Shown here: piece after piece, positions 1 through 8,774 of the stretch
How positions within the stretch are numbered: the first letter of the stretch is position 1
How the letters are laid out: each line of letters opens with the position of its first letter
Assembly (NCBI RefSeq): GCF_003258605.2
Contig: NZ_CP031264.1
Span: forward strand, 2,480,001-2,544,000
Length of the DNA stretch: 64,000 nt
From: Peterkaempfera bronchialis
GTDB lineage: Bacteria > Actinomycetota > Actinomycetes > Streptomycetales > Streptomycetaceae
Direction: 5' to 3'
The notes under the pieces: model-generated
The model's database searches: none
Told to the model about the DNA's origin: nothing
What the model saw: only the letters and a program-made list of their open reading frames with translations
Made by a program: the position numbers and the translations under genes

Positions 1-1
1 C

Positions 2-739
2 ACCCTCGCCTGGGCGATGTGGCCGCTGACCGTGGCCGGTCTGGCGATCCCGGCGTACTACCTGCTGCGCATCAAGCGGGACCGGGACCTGAGCGCGGCC
101 GAGCAGTCCAGGATGACCGGCTACATCTGGTTCTTCCTGGCGGCGGCGGCCTTCTGGATGATCTACGACCAGTCGGGCTCCACGCTCAACCTCTTCGCCG
201 AGAACAACACCTCGTCGACGGTCTTCGGCCTCGGCTTCCCGGCCAGCTGGTTCCAGTCGCTCAACCCGCTGCTGATCATGGCGCTGGCGCCGCTCTTCGC
301 CTGGCTCTGGGTGGCGCTGGCCCGCCGGGCGAAGGAGCCCGGCACCACGGTGAAGTTCTCCTACGGCCTGCTGCTGATCGGGGCCTCGTTCCTGGTGATG
401 ATGCTGGCGCAGGCGGCCGCCTCGGACGGCACCAGGGTGAGCCCGCTCTGGCTGGCCGTGGTCTATCTGATCCAGACGGTCGGCGAACTCTGCCTCTCCC
501 CGGTGGGCCTCTCGGTGACCACCAAGCTGGCGCCGCGCAAGTACGCCAGCCAGATGATGGGCGTCTGGTTCCTCGCCGTCACCGCCGGTGACTGCGTCAC
601 CGCGCTGGTGCAGCTGGCCGGTGCCGACATCGAGAGCCGGTCGTACTTCGCCTTCCAGGGCGGGCTGGCGCTGCTGGCCGGGGTGGCGGTGGCGCTCTAC
701 CGGCGCCGGGTGGCCGGGCTGATGGACGGCGTGCACTAG
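2..739 (+). CDS. POT/PTR family peptide transporter, C-terminal part (5' truncated by window edge)
   Basis: The frame is open from the window edge, so the start lies upstream. The visible 240 or so residues contain about six hydrophobic membrane segments separated by short loops. They include the late-helix stretch ending in GELCLSPVGLSVTTKLAP, which is characteristic of the proton-dependent oligopeptide transporter (POT/PTR2, DtpT-like) branch of the major facilitator superfamily. The expected role is proton-coupled uptake of di- and tripeptides across the cytoplasmic membrane. The protein ends with a short basic tail, and a strong hairpin follows. Family assignment is good; substrate specificity cannot be read from this fragment. 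Confidence 0.85.
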   Translation, partial: TLAWAMWPLTVAGLAIPAYYLLRIKRDRDLSAAEQSRMTGYIWFFLAAAAFWMIYDQSGSTLNLFAENNTSSTVFGLGFPASWFQSLNPLLIMALAPLFAWLWVALARRAKEPGTTVKFSYGLLLIGASFLVMMLAQAAASDGTRVSPLWLAVVYLIQTVGELCLSPVGLSVTTKLAPRKYASQMMGVWFLAVTAGDCVTALVQLAGADIESRSYFAFQGGLALLAGVAVALYRRRVAGLMDGVH

Positions 740-748
740 GACGGCGTC

Positions 749-778
749 TACTGAGGCTGCGTGTACTGAGGCTGCGTG
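749..778. repeat. two tandem copies of a 15-bp unit
   Basis: TACTGAGGCTGCGTG occurs twice head to tail just after the transporter stop codon, with a partial third copy (ACTGAGGC) after it. It lies between the stop and the terminator hairpin. No function is evident. Confidence 0.8.
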
Positions 779-794
779 CGACTGAGGCGGGGCA

Positions 795-834
795 CGGCAG
801 GGGCCGGTACGGGCGTCCGTACCGGCCCCTGCCG
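795..834. terminator. bidirectional hairpin terminator
   Basis: An 18-bp perfect inverted repeat, with an arm beginning CGGCAGGGGCCGG and a 4-nt loop GCGT, sits between the convergent transporter and anti-sigma genes. There is no T-run, as is usual for actinomycete terminators. Confidence 0.8.
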
Positions 835-846
835 CAGCCAGCTGCC

Positions 847-1365
847 TCAGGAGCGGGCCCAGGGGGCGTCCAGCTCCACCCAGACGGTCTTGCCGTGCCC
901 GGCGGAGCCGTCGCGGTCGGCGGGCGGGCGGCCCGCCACCCCCCAGTCGCGGCTCAGCCGGCCCACGATGTGCAGGCCATGGCCGCCGGGCTTGCCGCGC
1001 TCATGGGGTTTGCGGGGCTCGGGGGGGACCGGGTTGGCGTCGGCCACCTCGATCCGCAGGGTGTCGTCGGTGCAGTGCAGCAGCAGCTCCTGCGGGCCGC
1101 CGGCGTGCAGGCAGGCATTGGTCACCAGTTCCGAGACCACCAGCAGCACATCCTCGGCGACCGCCAGCTCCTCGTCGTCCTCGGCGGGCAGCCACCGCCA
1201 GTCCTCCAGCGCCCCCCGGGTGAAGTCGCGGCTCCGGGCGACCACGCCCCTGGTCCCGGCCAGGGCCAGCCGCCGCACCTGCCCGCCCGGTGGCAGGACC
1301 ACCCGCCTGCCACGGTCGCCGGGGGTGCGGGGATCCTCCGGCACCCGAGGCCGGATGGTGCTCAT
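847..1365 (-). CDS. prsI: anti-sigma factor, RsbW/SpoIIAB-type serine kinase (PrsI-like)
   Basis: The 172-residue protein has the GHKL ATPase fold of RsbW-type anti-sigma factors: an N box ELVTNACLHAG near residue 90, a G1-like VADANP and a G2 box GGHGLHIV. Such proteins bind a SigB-family sigma factor and phosphorylate its STAS antagonist. The chosen ATG is preceded by GGAGGGG about 5 nt upstream; the open frame extends further 5' but without a good ribosome site. It lies downstream of the STAS gene on the same strand, with the sigma factor gene divergent. From memory this matches the S. coelicolor sigI-arsI-prsI locus. The symbol is an inference from that synteny. Confidence 0.8.
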   Translation of the reverse strand: MSTIRPRVPEDPRTPGDRGRRVVLPPGGQVRRLALAGTRGVVARSRDFTRGALEDWRWLPAEDDEELAVAEDVLLVVSELVTNACLHAGGPQELLLHCTDDTLRIEVADANPVPPEPRKPHERGKPGGHGLHIVGRLSRDWGVAGRPPADRDGSAGHGKTVWVELDAPWARS

Positions 1366-1508
1366 GCCGCCCCTCCGTTCCCATGCGTCCCGCACCGTGC
1401 GGGCGGCCGTGCGACCGTGCCCGCCACTGATGCCGCACACGCCCGCCCGACCCCCACCGGTCGGGTTCTGCTGGCACTCCTGCCCGCACTTTGCCGACGG
1501 ATGCACAT

Positions 1509-1940
1509 CTACCGATCCGCCAGCGCCTCGTCGAGGGAGCCATGCACCTGGAAGACCGTCTCGGCCCCTGTGATCTCGAACACTCGCGCCACGGCCGGGC
1601 GCATGGCCGCCAGATGGACGGCACCGCCCGTCTGCTGGGCCCGCAGCCGGGCCGCCAGCAGCACATTGAGACCGGTCGAGTCGCAGAACAGCAGCTCCGA
1701 GCAGTCGACCACCAGCCGGTCTACCCCCCGGTCGAGAGCGCTCTCCAGCGGCTCCCGGAGCAGAGCGGCGGTGTCGTGGTCCAGCTCCCCCGCCGGGGCG
1801 ACGACCACACTGCCGCCGACGGAGCGCACCGCCACGCTGAGCCGCTCGCCGGCCGCGCCGGCCGCATCTCCCGACGTCAGGCCCACAGCATCGCCTCCCG
1901 GACCTTGCGAACCGGACATACCGGCTGATCCACGGTCCAT
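1509..1940 (-). CDS. arsI: STAS-domain anti-sigma factor antagonist (ArsI-like)
   Basis: This 143-residue STAS protein carries the phosphorylation motif LLFCDSTGLN with the target serine at about residue 88. Unphosphorylated antagonists of this family sequester the anti-sigma kinase and release the sigma factor. The ATG used here has GGGAGG 6 nt upstream. An in-frame ATG 30 nt further upstream is possible but has a poorer site. The long Gly/Ala-rich N-terminal extension before the STAS core is unusual in composition but common in actinomycetes. The gene is separated by 143 nt from the anti-sigma gene downstream and is divergent from the sigma factor gene. Confidence 0.85.
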   Translation of the reverse strand: MDRGSAGMSGSQGPGGDAVGLTSGDAAGAAGERLSVAVRSVGGSVVVAPAGELDHDTAALLREPLESALDRGVDRLVVDCSELLFCDSTGLNVLLAARLRAQQTGGAVHLAAMRPAVARVFEITGAETVFQVHGSLDEALADR

Positions 1941-2099
1941 CAATGACCTCCCGGCGCCATCATCCCCCATCTCCCCGGGCGATGAACTCGGCTTGCATCC
2001 TTGCAGAGAGTCGGGGTAGGCAGGAATGAGAGGTGTCCGTACACGGAGGTGGCATGGCAGCCAACCATGCGCATCCCACCCGAGGGAGGAGCATCACTC

Positions 2100-3029
2100 A
2101 TGGCAGCCCAGCTCGACGCCACGCGGCAGATCGACGCGTCGTCGGAGACGGCGCGTACCGCAGTCCTGGAGCGGCTGGAGGCGACCGCTGAGGTCCTGGA
2201 AGCGCCGGGCCGCCGCCCGGCATCGCTGGAGGACCTACCGGAGATCCCGCCCACGGACCAGGTCGGCCCGCTGGATGCCCGAGCGCTCTCCAAGGTCCTC
2301 TTCCGCCGGCTGGAGACCCTGGAGGAGGGCACGGCGGAGCACGCCTATGTGCGGAACACCCTCATTGAGCTCAACCTGGCGCTGGTGAAGTTCGCGGCCT
2401 CCCGGTTCCGCTCCCGCAGCGAGCCGATGGAGGACATCGTCCAGGTCGGCACGATCGGCCTGATCAAGGCGATCGACCGGTTCGAGATGGACCGGGGCGT
2501 GGAGTTCCCGACCTTCGCGATGCCCACCATCATCGGCGAGATCAAGCGGTTCTTCCGCGACACCAGCTGGGCGGTGCGGGTGCCGCGCCGCCTCCAGGAG
2601 CTGCGGCTGGACCTCGCCAAGGCCACCGACGAGCTGGCCCAGCAGCTGGACCGCGCCCCCACCGTCGCCGAGCTGGCCCGCAAGCTGGACATCCCCGAGG
2701 ACGAGGTCATCGAGGGCATGGCGGTGAGCAACGCCTACACCGCCAGCTCGCTGGACGCCCAGCCCGAGGAGGACGAGACCGAGGGCGCGCTGGCCGACCG
2801 GATCGGCTACGAGGACCACGGCATGGAGGGCATCGAGTACCGGGAGTCCCTCAAGCCGCTGATCGCCGAGCTGCCGGAGCGCGACCGGAAGATCCTCTCG
2901 CTGCGCTTCGTCGGCAATATGACCCAGTCGGAGATCGGCGCCGAGCTGGGCATATCCCAGATGCATGTCTCGCGGCTGCTGTCCCGGACGCTGACCCGGC
3001 TGCGGGCCGGGCTGCTCGTGGAGGAGTGA
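2100..3029 (+). CDS. sigI: SigB/SigF-family alternative RNA polymerase sigma factor (SigI-like)
   Basis: The 309-residue protein has region 2 (EDIVQVGTIGLIKAIDRFE, then FAMPTIIGEIKRFFRD), region 3 and a C-terminal region 4 helix-turn-helix (MTQSEIGAELGISQMHVSRL). This arrangement is typical of the stress and sporulation SigB/SigF/SigG group, which is controlled by partner switching. The ATG has GGGAGGAG about 9 nt upstream; an earlier in-frame ATG is less well placed. A GGGTAG element at 2014-2019 resembles the -10 of SigB-type promoters and could mean autoregulation, but no convincing -35 is seen. Divergence from the STAS and kinase genes supports one regulatory module. Confidence 0.9.
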   Translation: MAAQLDATRQIDASSETARTAVLERLEATAEVLEAPGRRPASLEDLPEIPPTDQVGPLDARALSKVLFRRLETLEEGTAEHAYVRNTLIELNLALVKFAASRFRSRSEPMEDIVQVGTIGLIKAIDRFEMDRGVEFPTFAMPTIIGEIKRFFRDTSWAVRVPRRLQELRLDLAKATDELAQQLDRAPTVAELARKLDIPEDEVIEGMAVSNAYTASSLDAQPEEDETEGALADRIGYEDHGMEGIEYRESLKPLIAELPERDRKILSLRFVGNMTQSEIGAELGISQMHVSRLLSRTLTRLRAGLLVEE

Positions 3030-3052
3030 CCCCGCCCGCCCGAGGCGACCGG

Positions 3053-4222
3053 TCAGACCTCGCGCACACCGCCGCGCCAGACGGCGGACACCAGCGGCAC
3101 CCCGGGCCGGTAGGCGAGGTGGACGTGCGAGGGCGCGTCCAGCAGCACCAGGTCGGCGCGGGCACCGGGGGCGATCCGCCCGACATCGGTACGGCGCAGC
3201 GCGCGGGCGCCGCCGGCGGTGGCGGCGTGCACGGCCTCGTCCGGGGTCATGCCCATCTCGCGGACCGCGACGGCGATGCAGAACGGCATCGAGGTGGTGA
3301 AGCTCGACCCCGGGTTGCAGTCGGTGGAGAGGGCGACGGTCGCACCGGCGTCCAGCAGCCGCCGGGCGTCCGGGTAGGCGGCGCGGGTGGAGAACTCGGC
3401 GCCGGGCAGCAGGGTCGCGACCGTGGCGGAGGAGGCCAGGGCGGCCACGTCGGCGTCGTCCAGGTGGGTGCAGTGGTCGGCGGAGGCGGCGCCCAGCTCC
3501 ACGGCGAGCCGCACGCCGGGGCCGTGGCCCAGCTGGTTGGCGTGCAGCCTGGGGGTGAGGCCGCGGGCGGCTCCGGCGGTGAGCACGGCGCGCGCCTGGT
3601 CGGCGTCGAAGGCGCCGCGCTCGCAGAAGGCGTCCACCCAGCGGGCGTGCGGGGCGCAGGCGTCCAGCATGGGGCCGGTGACCAGGTCCACATAGCCGGC
3701 CGGGTCGTCGGCGTACTCGGGGGCGACCACATGGGCGCCGAGGTAGGTGGTCTCGGGGGTGTGCCGGGCCGCGATCCGCAGGGCGCGGGCCTCGTCCTCG
3801 ACGGTGAGGCCGTAGCCGGACTTGCACTCCAGCACGGTGGTGCCCTGGAGCAGGGCCTCGCGGACCAGCCGGGCGACGTTGGCGTCCAGGGCGGCGTCGG
3901 TGGCGGCGCGGGTGGCGGCCACGGTGGTGCGGATGCCGCCCGCGCGGTACGGCTGTCCTGACATCCGGGCGTTGAACTCGGCGGTGCGGTCGCCGGCGAA
4001 GACCAGATGGGCGTGGGAGTCCACAAAGCCGGGCAGCGCCGCCCGGCCGCCCGCGTCGTGGGCGGTGTCGGCGGCGGGGGCCCGCGAGGCGGGGCCGACC
4101 CAGGCGATCCGGTCGCCGTCCAGGACGACGGCCGCTTCGGCGAGCAGCCCGAGCGGGCCGCTGCCCTGCGCCTCGTCATTGGTGACCAGGCTGGAGATGC
4201 CGGTGATCAGGGTGGTGGTCAT
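3053..4222 (-). CDS. hutI: imidazolonepropionase
   Basis: This 389-residue amidohydrolase-superfamily enzyme hydrolyses 4-imidazolone-5-propanoate to N-formimidoyl-L-glutamate, the third step of histidine degradation. Metal-site motifs are visible: [10 protein letters not shown] near residue 68, a central [15 protein letters not shown], and the late aspartate in [10 protein letters not shown]. Length matches the family. It is the last gene of the minus-strand hut operon, 9 nt after hutF. A modest GAGAGCGAG lies before the ATG, consistent with coupled translation. Confidence 0.95.
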   Translation of the reverse strand: MTTTLITGISSLVTNDEAQGSGPLGLLAEAAVVLDGDRIAWVGPASRAPAADTAHDAGGRAALPGFVDSHAHLVFAGDRTAEFNARMSGQPYRAGGIRTTVAATRAATDAALDANVARLVREALLQGTTVLECKSGYGLTVEDEARALRIAARHTPETTYLGAHVVAPEYADDPAGYVDLVTGPMLDACAPHARWVDAFCERGAFDADQARAVLTAGAARGLTPRLHANQLGHGPGVRLAVELGAASADHCTHLDDADVAALASSATVATLLPGAEFSTRAAYPDARRLLDAGATVALSTDCNPGSSFTTSMPFCIAVAVREMGMTPDEAVHAATAGGARALRRTDVGRIAPGARADLVLLDAPSHVHLAYRPGVPLVSAVWRGGVREV

Positions 4223-4231
4223 GGCTCGCTC

Positions 4232-5635
4232 TCAGTCGCGCAGGGCGGCGATGGACGTCCGCAGCGCCTCGGGGACGTCGGGGATCAGCTGGTGGACGCC
4301 GTCGCGGACGATATGCCGCCCGCCGACCACCACTTGGCGGACGTCGGCGGCGGTCGCGGCGTAGACGGCGGTCTCGGCGCCGAGGCGGGGTTCGGGTCCT
4401 GCGGTGCGGACCGTGTCCAGGGCGACGGCGGTGAAGTCGGCGAGCGCGCCGGGCTCCAGCCGTCCGGCGGTGTCCCAGCCGAGGGAGGCATGGCCGTCCT
4501 CGGTGGCCGCGCGGAGCAGCACGGCGGCGGTCCAGTGGCCGCGTCGGCGGGTGCGCAGCCGCTCGTCCAGCTCCAGGGCGCGGGCCTCCTCGAAGGGGTC
4601 GATCACGGCGTGGCTATCGCTGCCCAGGGTGATGCGGCTGCCCTCGGCGGCCAGTCGGCGGGCCGGGCCGATGCCGTCGGCGAGGTCGCGTTCGGTGGTG
4701 GGGCACATGCAGACGGCGGTGGCGGAGCGGCCGATCAGCCGGATGTCCTCGGGGTCGAGGTGGGTGGCGTGCACGGCGCTGGTACGCGGTCCGAGCACGC
4801 CGTGGTCGGCGAGCAGCCGGGTGGGGGTGACCCCGTGGGCGGCCTGGCAGGCGTCGTTCTCGGCGGTCTGCTCGGAGAGGTGGACATGCAGCGGGGTACG
4901 GCGCTGCTCGGCCCAGGCGGCGACGGTGGCCAGCTGGTCGGCGGGGACGGCGCGGACGGAGTGGACGGCGGCGCCGATCCGGGCGTGCGGGCGGTCCCCC
5001 AACAGGGCGGCGCGGGCCGCCCAGGTGTCGGCGTCGCCGTCGCTGAAGCGGCGCTGGTGGGGTTCGGGGGCGGTGCCGAACCCGGCGGAGAGGTAGCAGG
5101 TGTCCAGCAGGGTGATCCGGATGCCGGCCCGGGCGGCGGCCTCGATCAGCGCCTCGCCCATGGCGTTGGGGTCGGTGTAGGGGGTGCCGTCCGGGTTGTG
5201 GTGGACATAGTGGAACTCGCCGACGCAGGTGATCCCGGCGAGGGCCATCTCGCCGTAGACGGCGGTGGCCAGGGCCAGGTAGAGGTCCGGGTCGAGCTTG
5301 GCGGCGTAGTCGTACATGACGTCCCGCCAGGTCCAGAAGGAGCCCGTGCCGGGGGCTGATCCGCTGCCGCCGCCTTGGCCGGTGGTGCCGCCGCCCTGGC
5401 CGGTGGCGCGCAGCGCGCGGTGGAAGGCGTGCGAGTGGGCGTTGGCCAGGCCGGGCAGCAGCAGCCCGCCGAGGCGGACGGCGTCGGCCGGGCAGGGGCC
5501 GCTGTCGGGGGTGACGGCGGTGATCCGGCCGTCACCGCCGACCCGCAGCAGCACCTGCCGTTCGACGGCGGGTGCGGGCCCGCCCGGTCGGCGCAGCCAG
5601 GCGTACTCGGCCCAGTAGGCGGTGGTCACCGGCAC
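4232..5635 (-). CDS. hutF: formimidoylglutamate deiminase
   Basis: This 467-residue enzyme deiminates N-formimidoylglutamate to N-formylglutamate and ammonia, the branch that needs a later deformylase. Amidohydrolase motifs are NAHSHAFHR, HVHLSEQ, HATHL and LGSDSHA, the last providing the catalytic aspartate. A Gly/Gln-rich insert near residue 80 (repeats of GQGGG) looks like a flexible linker and is coded by a short imperfect DNA repeat. The GTG start overlaps the upstream gene by 10 nt and has GGAGGAG about 5-7 nt upstream. A second GTG two codons later would give the usual GTGA overlap. Confidence 0.93.
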   Translation of the reverse strand: MPVTTAYWAEYAWLRRPGGPAPAVERQVLLRVGGDGRITAVTPDSGPCPADAVRLGGLLLPGLANAHSHAFHRALRATGQGGGTTGQGGGSGSAPGTGSFWTWRDVMYDYAAKLDPDLYLALATAVYGEMALAGITCVGEFHYVHHNPDGTPYTDPNAMGEALIEAAARAGIRITLLDTCYLSAGFGTAPEPHQRRFSDGDADTWAARAALLGDRPHARIGAAVHSVRAVPADQLATVAAWAEQRRTPLHVHLSEQTAENDACQAAHGVTPTRLLADHGVLGPRTSAVHATHLDPEDIRLIGRSATAVCMCPTTERDLADGIGPARRLAAEGSRITLGSDSHAVIDPFEEARALELDERLRTRRRGHWTAAVLLRAATEDGHASLGWDTAGRLEPGALADFTAVALDTVRTAGPEPRLGAETAVYAATAADVRQVVVGGRHIVRDGVHQLIPDVPEALRTSIAALRD

Positions 5636-6873
5636 GCCAGCTCCTCCAGGACGTCGGCCAGGGCGGCTGCCCCGGCGAGGCAGTCGGACTCCTCGGCGGC
5701 CTCGTGGGGGGAGTGCGAGACGCCGGTGGGGTTCCGTACGAAGAGCATGGCGGTGGGCACGGCGGCGGAGAGGATGCCCGCGTCGTGTCCGGCGCCGGTG
5801 GGCAGTACGGGCACCCGGCGGCCGGTGGTCGCGCCGATCACCTCGGCGAGGCGGTCGCGCAGCGGGCCGTCGAAGTCGACCACGGGCGTGTACGACTCCC
5901 GGGCCACCGCGACCCGTACCCCGTCGCGGGCGGCGTGCTCCTCGGCGGCGCGGCGGATCTCGGCCACGGTGGCCCCGAGGGTGGGTTCGTCGGCGGCGCG
6001 GGAGTCCAGCCAGCCTCGGACCAGGGAGGCGATGGCGTTGGTGCCGTTGGGCTCCACGGCGACCCTGCCGAAGGTGGCCAGCGAGCCGTGCAGCCGGGCC
6101 TGTTCGCGGGCGGCGAGCACGGTGGCGGCGTAGGTCAGCATGGGGTCGCGGCGGTCGGCCAGCCGGGTGGTGCCGGCGTGGTTGGCCTCGCCGTGGAAGT
6201 CGAACCGCCAGCGGCCGTGCGGCCAGATCGCGGAGGCGACGCCGACCGGTTCGCCGCCGAGGGCGCGGCCCTGCTCGACATGGAGTTCGACGAAGGCGCC
6301 GATCCGGGCCAGCCGGTCGGCGTCATGGCCGAGGGCGTGCGGGTCATGGCCGGCGCGTTCCATGGCGTCGCCGAGCCGTACCCCGTCGGCGTCGGTGAGC
6401 GCGCGGGCCTGGTCGGGTGCCAGTACGCCGGCGGTCAGCCGGGAGCCGACGCAGGCGACGCCGAACCGGGCGCCCTCCTCGTCGCCGAAGTTGACCACGG
6501 CGAGCGGCTTCACCGGGCGGGCGCCGCGCTCCCGCAGGGCGTCCACGGCGGCGAAGGAGGAGACCACGCCCAGCGGGCCGTCGTAGGCGCCGCCGTCGGG
6601 CACCGAGTCCAGGTGGGAGCCGGTGACCACGGCGTCCCCGGCCTCGGGGTCGCCCCACCAGGCCCACTGGTTGCCGTTGCGGTCCACCTCGCAGGCCAGG
6701 CCCCGGGAGCGGGCCTGCTCCGCGAACCAGGCGCGGCACTCGGCGTCGGCGCTGTTCCAGGCGTGGCGGCGGTAGCCGCCGGTGGCGCCGTACCGGCCGA
6801 CGGGCAGCAGCTCGCGCCACATCCGCCGGTAGCCGTCACCGCCGTCCCCGAGCCGCTCTTCGACGGACGGCAC
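5626..6873 (-). CDS. M20-family amidohydrolase (allantoate/N-carbamoyl amino acid hydrolase type); probable N-formylglutamate deformylase
   Basis: This 415-residue dinuclear-zinc amidase has the motifs GSHLDSVPDGGAYDGPLG, EEGARFGVACVGSR and ELHVEQG, all typical of allantoate amidohydrolases, N-carbamoyl-L-amino acid hydrolases and beta-ureidopropionases. The GTG start directly abuts the hutU stop codon (TGA-GTG) and the 3' end overlaps hutF, so it is translated as part of the histidine operon. Nothing purine-related is nearby. Because HutF makes N-formylglutamate and no HutG is present in the window, hydrolysis of formylglutamate is the likeliest job. That substrate is inferred from context, not from residues. 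Confidence 0.85.
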   Translation of the reverse strand: MPSVEERLGDGGDGYRRMWRELLPVGRYGATGGYRRHAWNSADAECRAWFAEQARSRGLACEVDRNGNQWAWWGDPEAGDAVVTGSHLDSVPDGGAYDGPLGVVSSFAAVDALRERGARPVKPLAVVNFGDEEGARFGVACVGSRLTAGVLAPDQARALTDADGVRLGDAMERAGHDPHALGHDADRLARIGAFVELHVEQGRALGGEPVGVASAIWPHGRWRFDFHGEANHAGTTRLADRRDPMLTYAATVLAAREQARLHGSLATFGRVAVEPNGTNAIASLVRGWLDSRAADEPTLGATVAEIRRAAEEHAARDGVRVAVARESYTPVVDFDGPLRDRLAEVIGATTGRRVPVLPTGAGHDAGILSAAVPTAMLFVRNPTGVSHSPHEAAEESDCLAGAAALADVLEELACR

Positions 6874-8550
6874 TCAGCTCTCCCCGCCCTCGCGCATGGG
6901 GATGCGCACCCCGCGCTCGTCGGCGACCTCGGCGGCGCGGTCGTAACCGGCGTCGACATGGCGGATGACGCCCATGCCCGGGTCGTTGGTGAGGACGCGG
7001 CGGATCTTCTCCCCGGCCAGCGGGGTGCCGTCGGCGACGGTGACCTGCCCGGCGTGCAGCGAGCGGCCGATGCCGACGCCGCCGCCGTGGTGGATCGACA
7101 CCCAGGAGGCGCCGGAGGCCACATTGACCATGGCGTTGAGCAGCGGCCAGTCGGCGATGGCGTCGGAGCCGTCCAGCATGGCCTCGGTCTCCCGGTAGGG
7201 GGAGGCGACGGAGCCGCAGTCCAGGTGGTCGCGGCCGATGACGATGGGCGCGGAGAGCTCGCCGCTCGCCACCATGTCGTTGAACCGCTCGCCTGCCCGG
7301 TCGCGCTCGCCGTAGCCGAGCCAGCAGATCCGGGCGGGCAGGCCCTGGAAGTGGACCCGCTCCCCGGCCAGCCGGATCCAGCGGGCCAGCGACTCGTTCT
7401 CCGGGAAGAGGTCCAGGACGGCCCTGTCGGTCTTGGCGATGTCGGCGGGGTCGCCGGAGAGCGCGGCCCAGCGGAACGGGCCCTTGCCCTCGCAGAAGAG
7501 CGGCCGGATGTAGGCGGGGACGAAGCCGGGGAAGTCGAAGGCGCGGCCGTATCCGGCGAGTCGGGCCTCGCCCCGGATGGAGTTGCCGTAGTCGAAGACC
7601 TCGGCGCCCTTGTCCTGGAAGCCGACCATGGCCTCGACGTGCCTGGCCATCGACTCCCGGGCCCGCTGGGTGAACTCGGCGGGCTTGGCCGCCGCGTACG
7701 CGGCCATGTCGGCGAAGTCCACGCCGGTGGGCAGATAGGCCAGCGGGTCGTGGGCGCTGGTCTGGTCGGTGACGATGTCGATGGGGGCGTCCATCGCCAG
7801 CAGCTGCGGGACCAGGTCGGCGGCGTTGCCGAGCAGGCCGATGGAGAGCGGTCGCCGCTGGTCGCGGGCGTCCACGGCCAGTTCCAGGGCGTGCTTGAGG
7901 CTGGTCGCCTCCACGTCCAGGTAGCGGTGCTCGATGCGGCGGGCGATGCGGCTGGGGTCGCAGTCGATACAGATCGCGACGCCGCCGTTCATGGTGACGG
8001 CGAGCGGCTGGGCGCCGCCCATGCCGCCGAGGCCGGCGGTGAGGGTGACCGTGCCGGCGAGGGTGCCGCCGAACCGCTTCTCGGCGACGGCGGCGAAGGT
8101 CTCATAGGTGCCCTGGAGGATGCCCTGGGTGCCGATGTAGATCCACGACCCGGCGGTCATCTGCCCGTACATGGTGAGGCCCAGCTGCTCCAGCCGCCGG
8201 AACTCCTCCCAGTTGGCCCAGTCGCCGACCAGGTTGGAGTTGGCGATCAGCACCCTGGGCGCCCACTCGTGGGTCTGCATCACACCGACCGGGCGGCCGG
8301 ACTGCACCAGCAGGGTCTCGTCCTGCCTGAGGGTCTGCAGGGTGCGCACGATGGCGTCGTACGAGCGCCAGTCGCGGGCCGCCTTGCCGGTGCCGCCGTA
8401 GACGACCAGCTTGTCCGGGTGCTCGGCCACCTCGGGGTCGAGGTTGTTCATGAGCATCCGCAGCGCGGCCTCCTGCTGCCAGCCCTGCGTGCTGAGCGCG
8501 GTGCCGCGCGCCGCCCTGACCTCGCGCGGACCGCTCTGCTGCTGCGTCAT
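6874..8550 (-). CDS. hutU: urocanate hydratase (urocanase)
   Basis: This 558-residue protein matches bacterial urocanase in length and has the NAD-binding segment [12 protein letters not shown] and the late motif HHGGGVGIG. It converts urocanate to imidazolonepropionate using tightly bound NAD as electrophile. It is the first gene of the minus-strand hut operon. A GGGAGG about 9 nt before the ATG is the likely ribosome site. The leader contains an imperfect inverted repeat overlapping a TATATT -10-like element, which suggests repression in the absence of histidine or urocanate. Confidence 0.96.
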   Translation of the reverse strand: MTQQQSGPREVRAARGTALSTQGWQQEAALRMLMNNLDPEVAEHPDKLVVYGGTGKAARDWRSYDAIVRTLQTLRQDETLLVQSGRPVGVMQTHEWAPRVLIANSNLVGDWANWEEFRRLEQLGLTMYGQMTAGSWIYIGTQGILQGTYETFAAVAEKRFGGTLAGTVTLTAGLGGMGGAQPLAVTMNGGVAICIDCDPSRIARRIEHRYLDVEATSLKHALELAVDARDQRRPLSIGLLGNAADLVPQLLAMDAPIDIVTDQTSAHDPLAYLPTGVDFADMAAYAAAKPAEFTQRARESMARHVEAMVGFQDKGAEVFDYGNSIRGEARLAGYGRAFDFPGFVPAYIRPLFCEGKGPFRWAALSGDPADIAKTDRAVLDLFPENESLARWIRLAGERVHFQGLPARICWLGYGERDRAGERFNDMVASGELSAPIVIGRDHLDCGSVASPYRETEAMLDGSDAIADWPLLNAMVNVASGASWVSIHHGGGVGIGRSLHAGQVTVADGTPLAGEKIRRVLTNDPGMGVIRHVDAGYDRAAEVADERGVRIPMREGGES

Positions 8551-8585
8551 GCGCCTCGGCCTCCCTGGTCGTGATGGATGGAGTC

Positions 8586-8608
8586 ATTCAGCTGTATGCA
8601 AGGTGAAT
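8586..8608. promoter_or_regulatory. operator-like inverted repeat in the hutU leader
   Basis: Arms ATTCAGCT and AGGTGAAT are separated by 7 nt and match as an inverted repeat with one mismatched pair. On the minus strand the right arm overlaps a TATATT that could be the hutU -10. The same half-site, ATTCA followed by G or C then C, appears in the leaders of hutH and of the RpiR regulator. Confidence 0.45.
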
Positions 8609-8725
8609 ATATCCAAACACCGGAGCCCCGGCCAGAGCATCCGCCGACACCCGAGCCCCATAGGAGGACTCGCACAAAGCTGCACCGGGGAAGTCCGTCG
8701 GATACCCCGAATGAAAAGGGCACCT

Positions 8726-8762
8726 TGATCTGACACCGTGAGATCAGTTGTAGGACTGACAC
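8726..8762. promoter_or_regulatory. inverted and direct repeats upstream of the ketoacyl synthase
   Basis: TGATCT and AGATCA form a 6-bp inverted repeat with a 9-nt gap (8726-8746). CTGACAC occurs twice (8730-8736 and 8756-8762). The block ends just before the ribosome site of the ketoacyl synthase gene, so it is placed to be an operator or promoter element. No regulator can be assigned. Confidence 0.35.
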
Positions 8763-8774
8763 AAAGGAGTCGGG

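Noticed and set aside
1366-1508. N-terminal extension of the anti-sigma kinase by 47 codons
   Set aside because: The extension lacks a ribosome site and family similarity, while the downstream ATG has GGAGGGG at proper spacing.
5572-8574. A 1000-codon plus-strand open frame antisense to hutU and the M20 gene
   Set aside because: The minus strand carries conserved enzymes throughout, and the plus frame is Gly/Val/Ala-rich without motifs.
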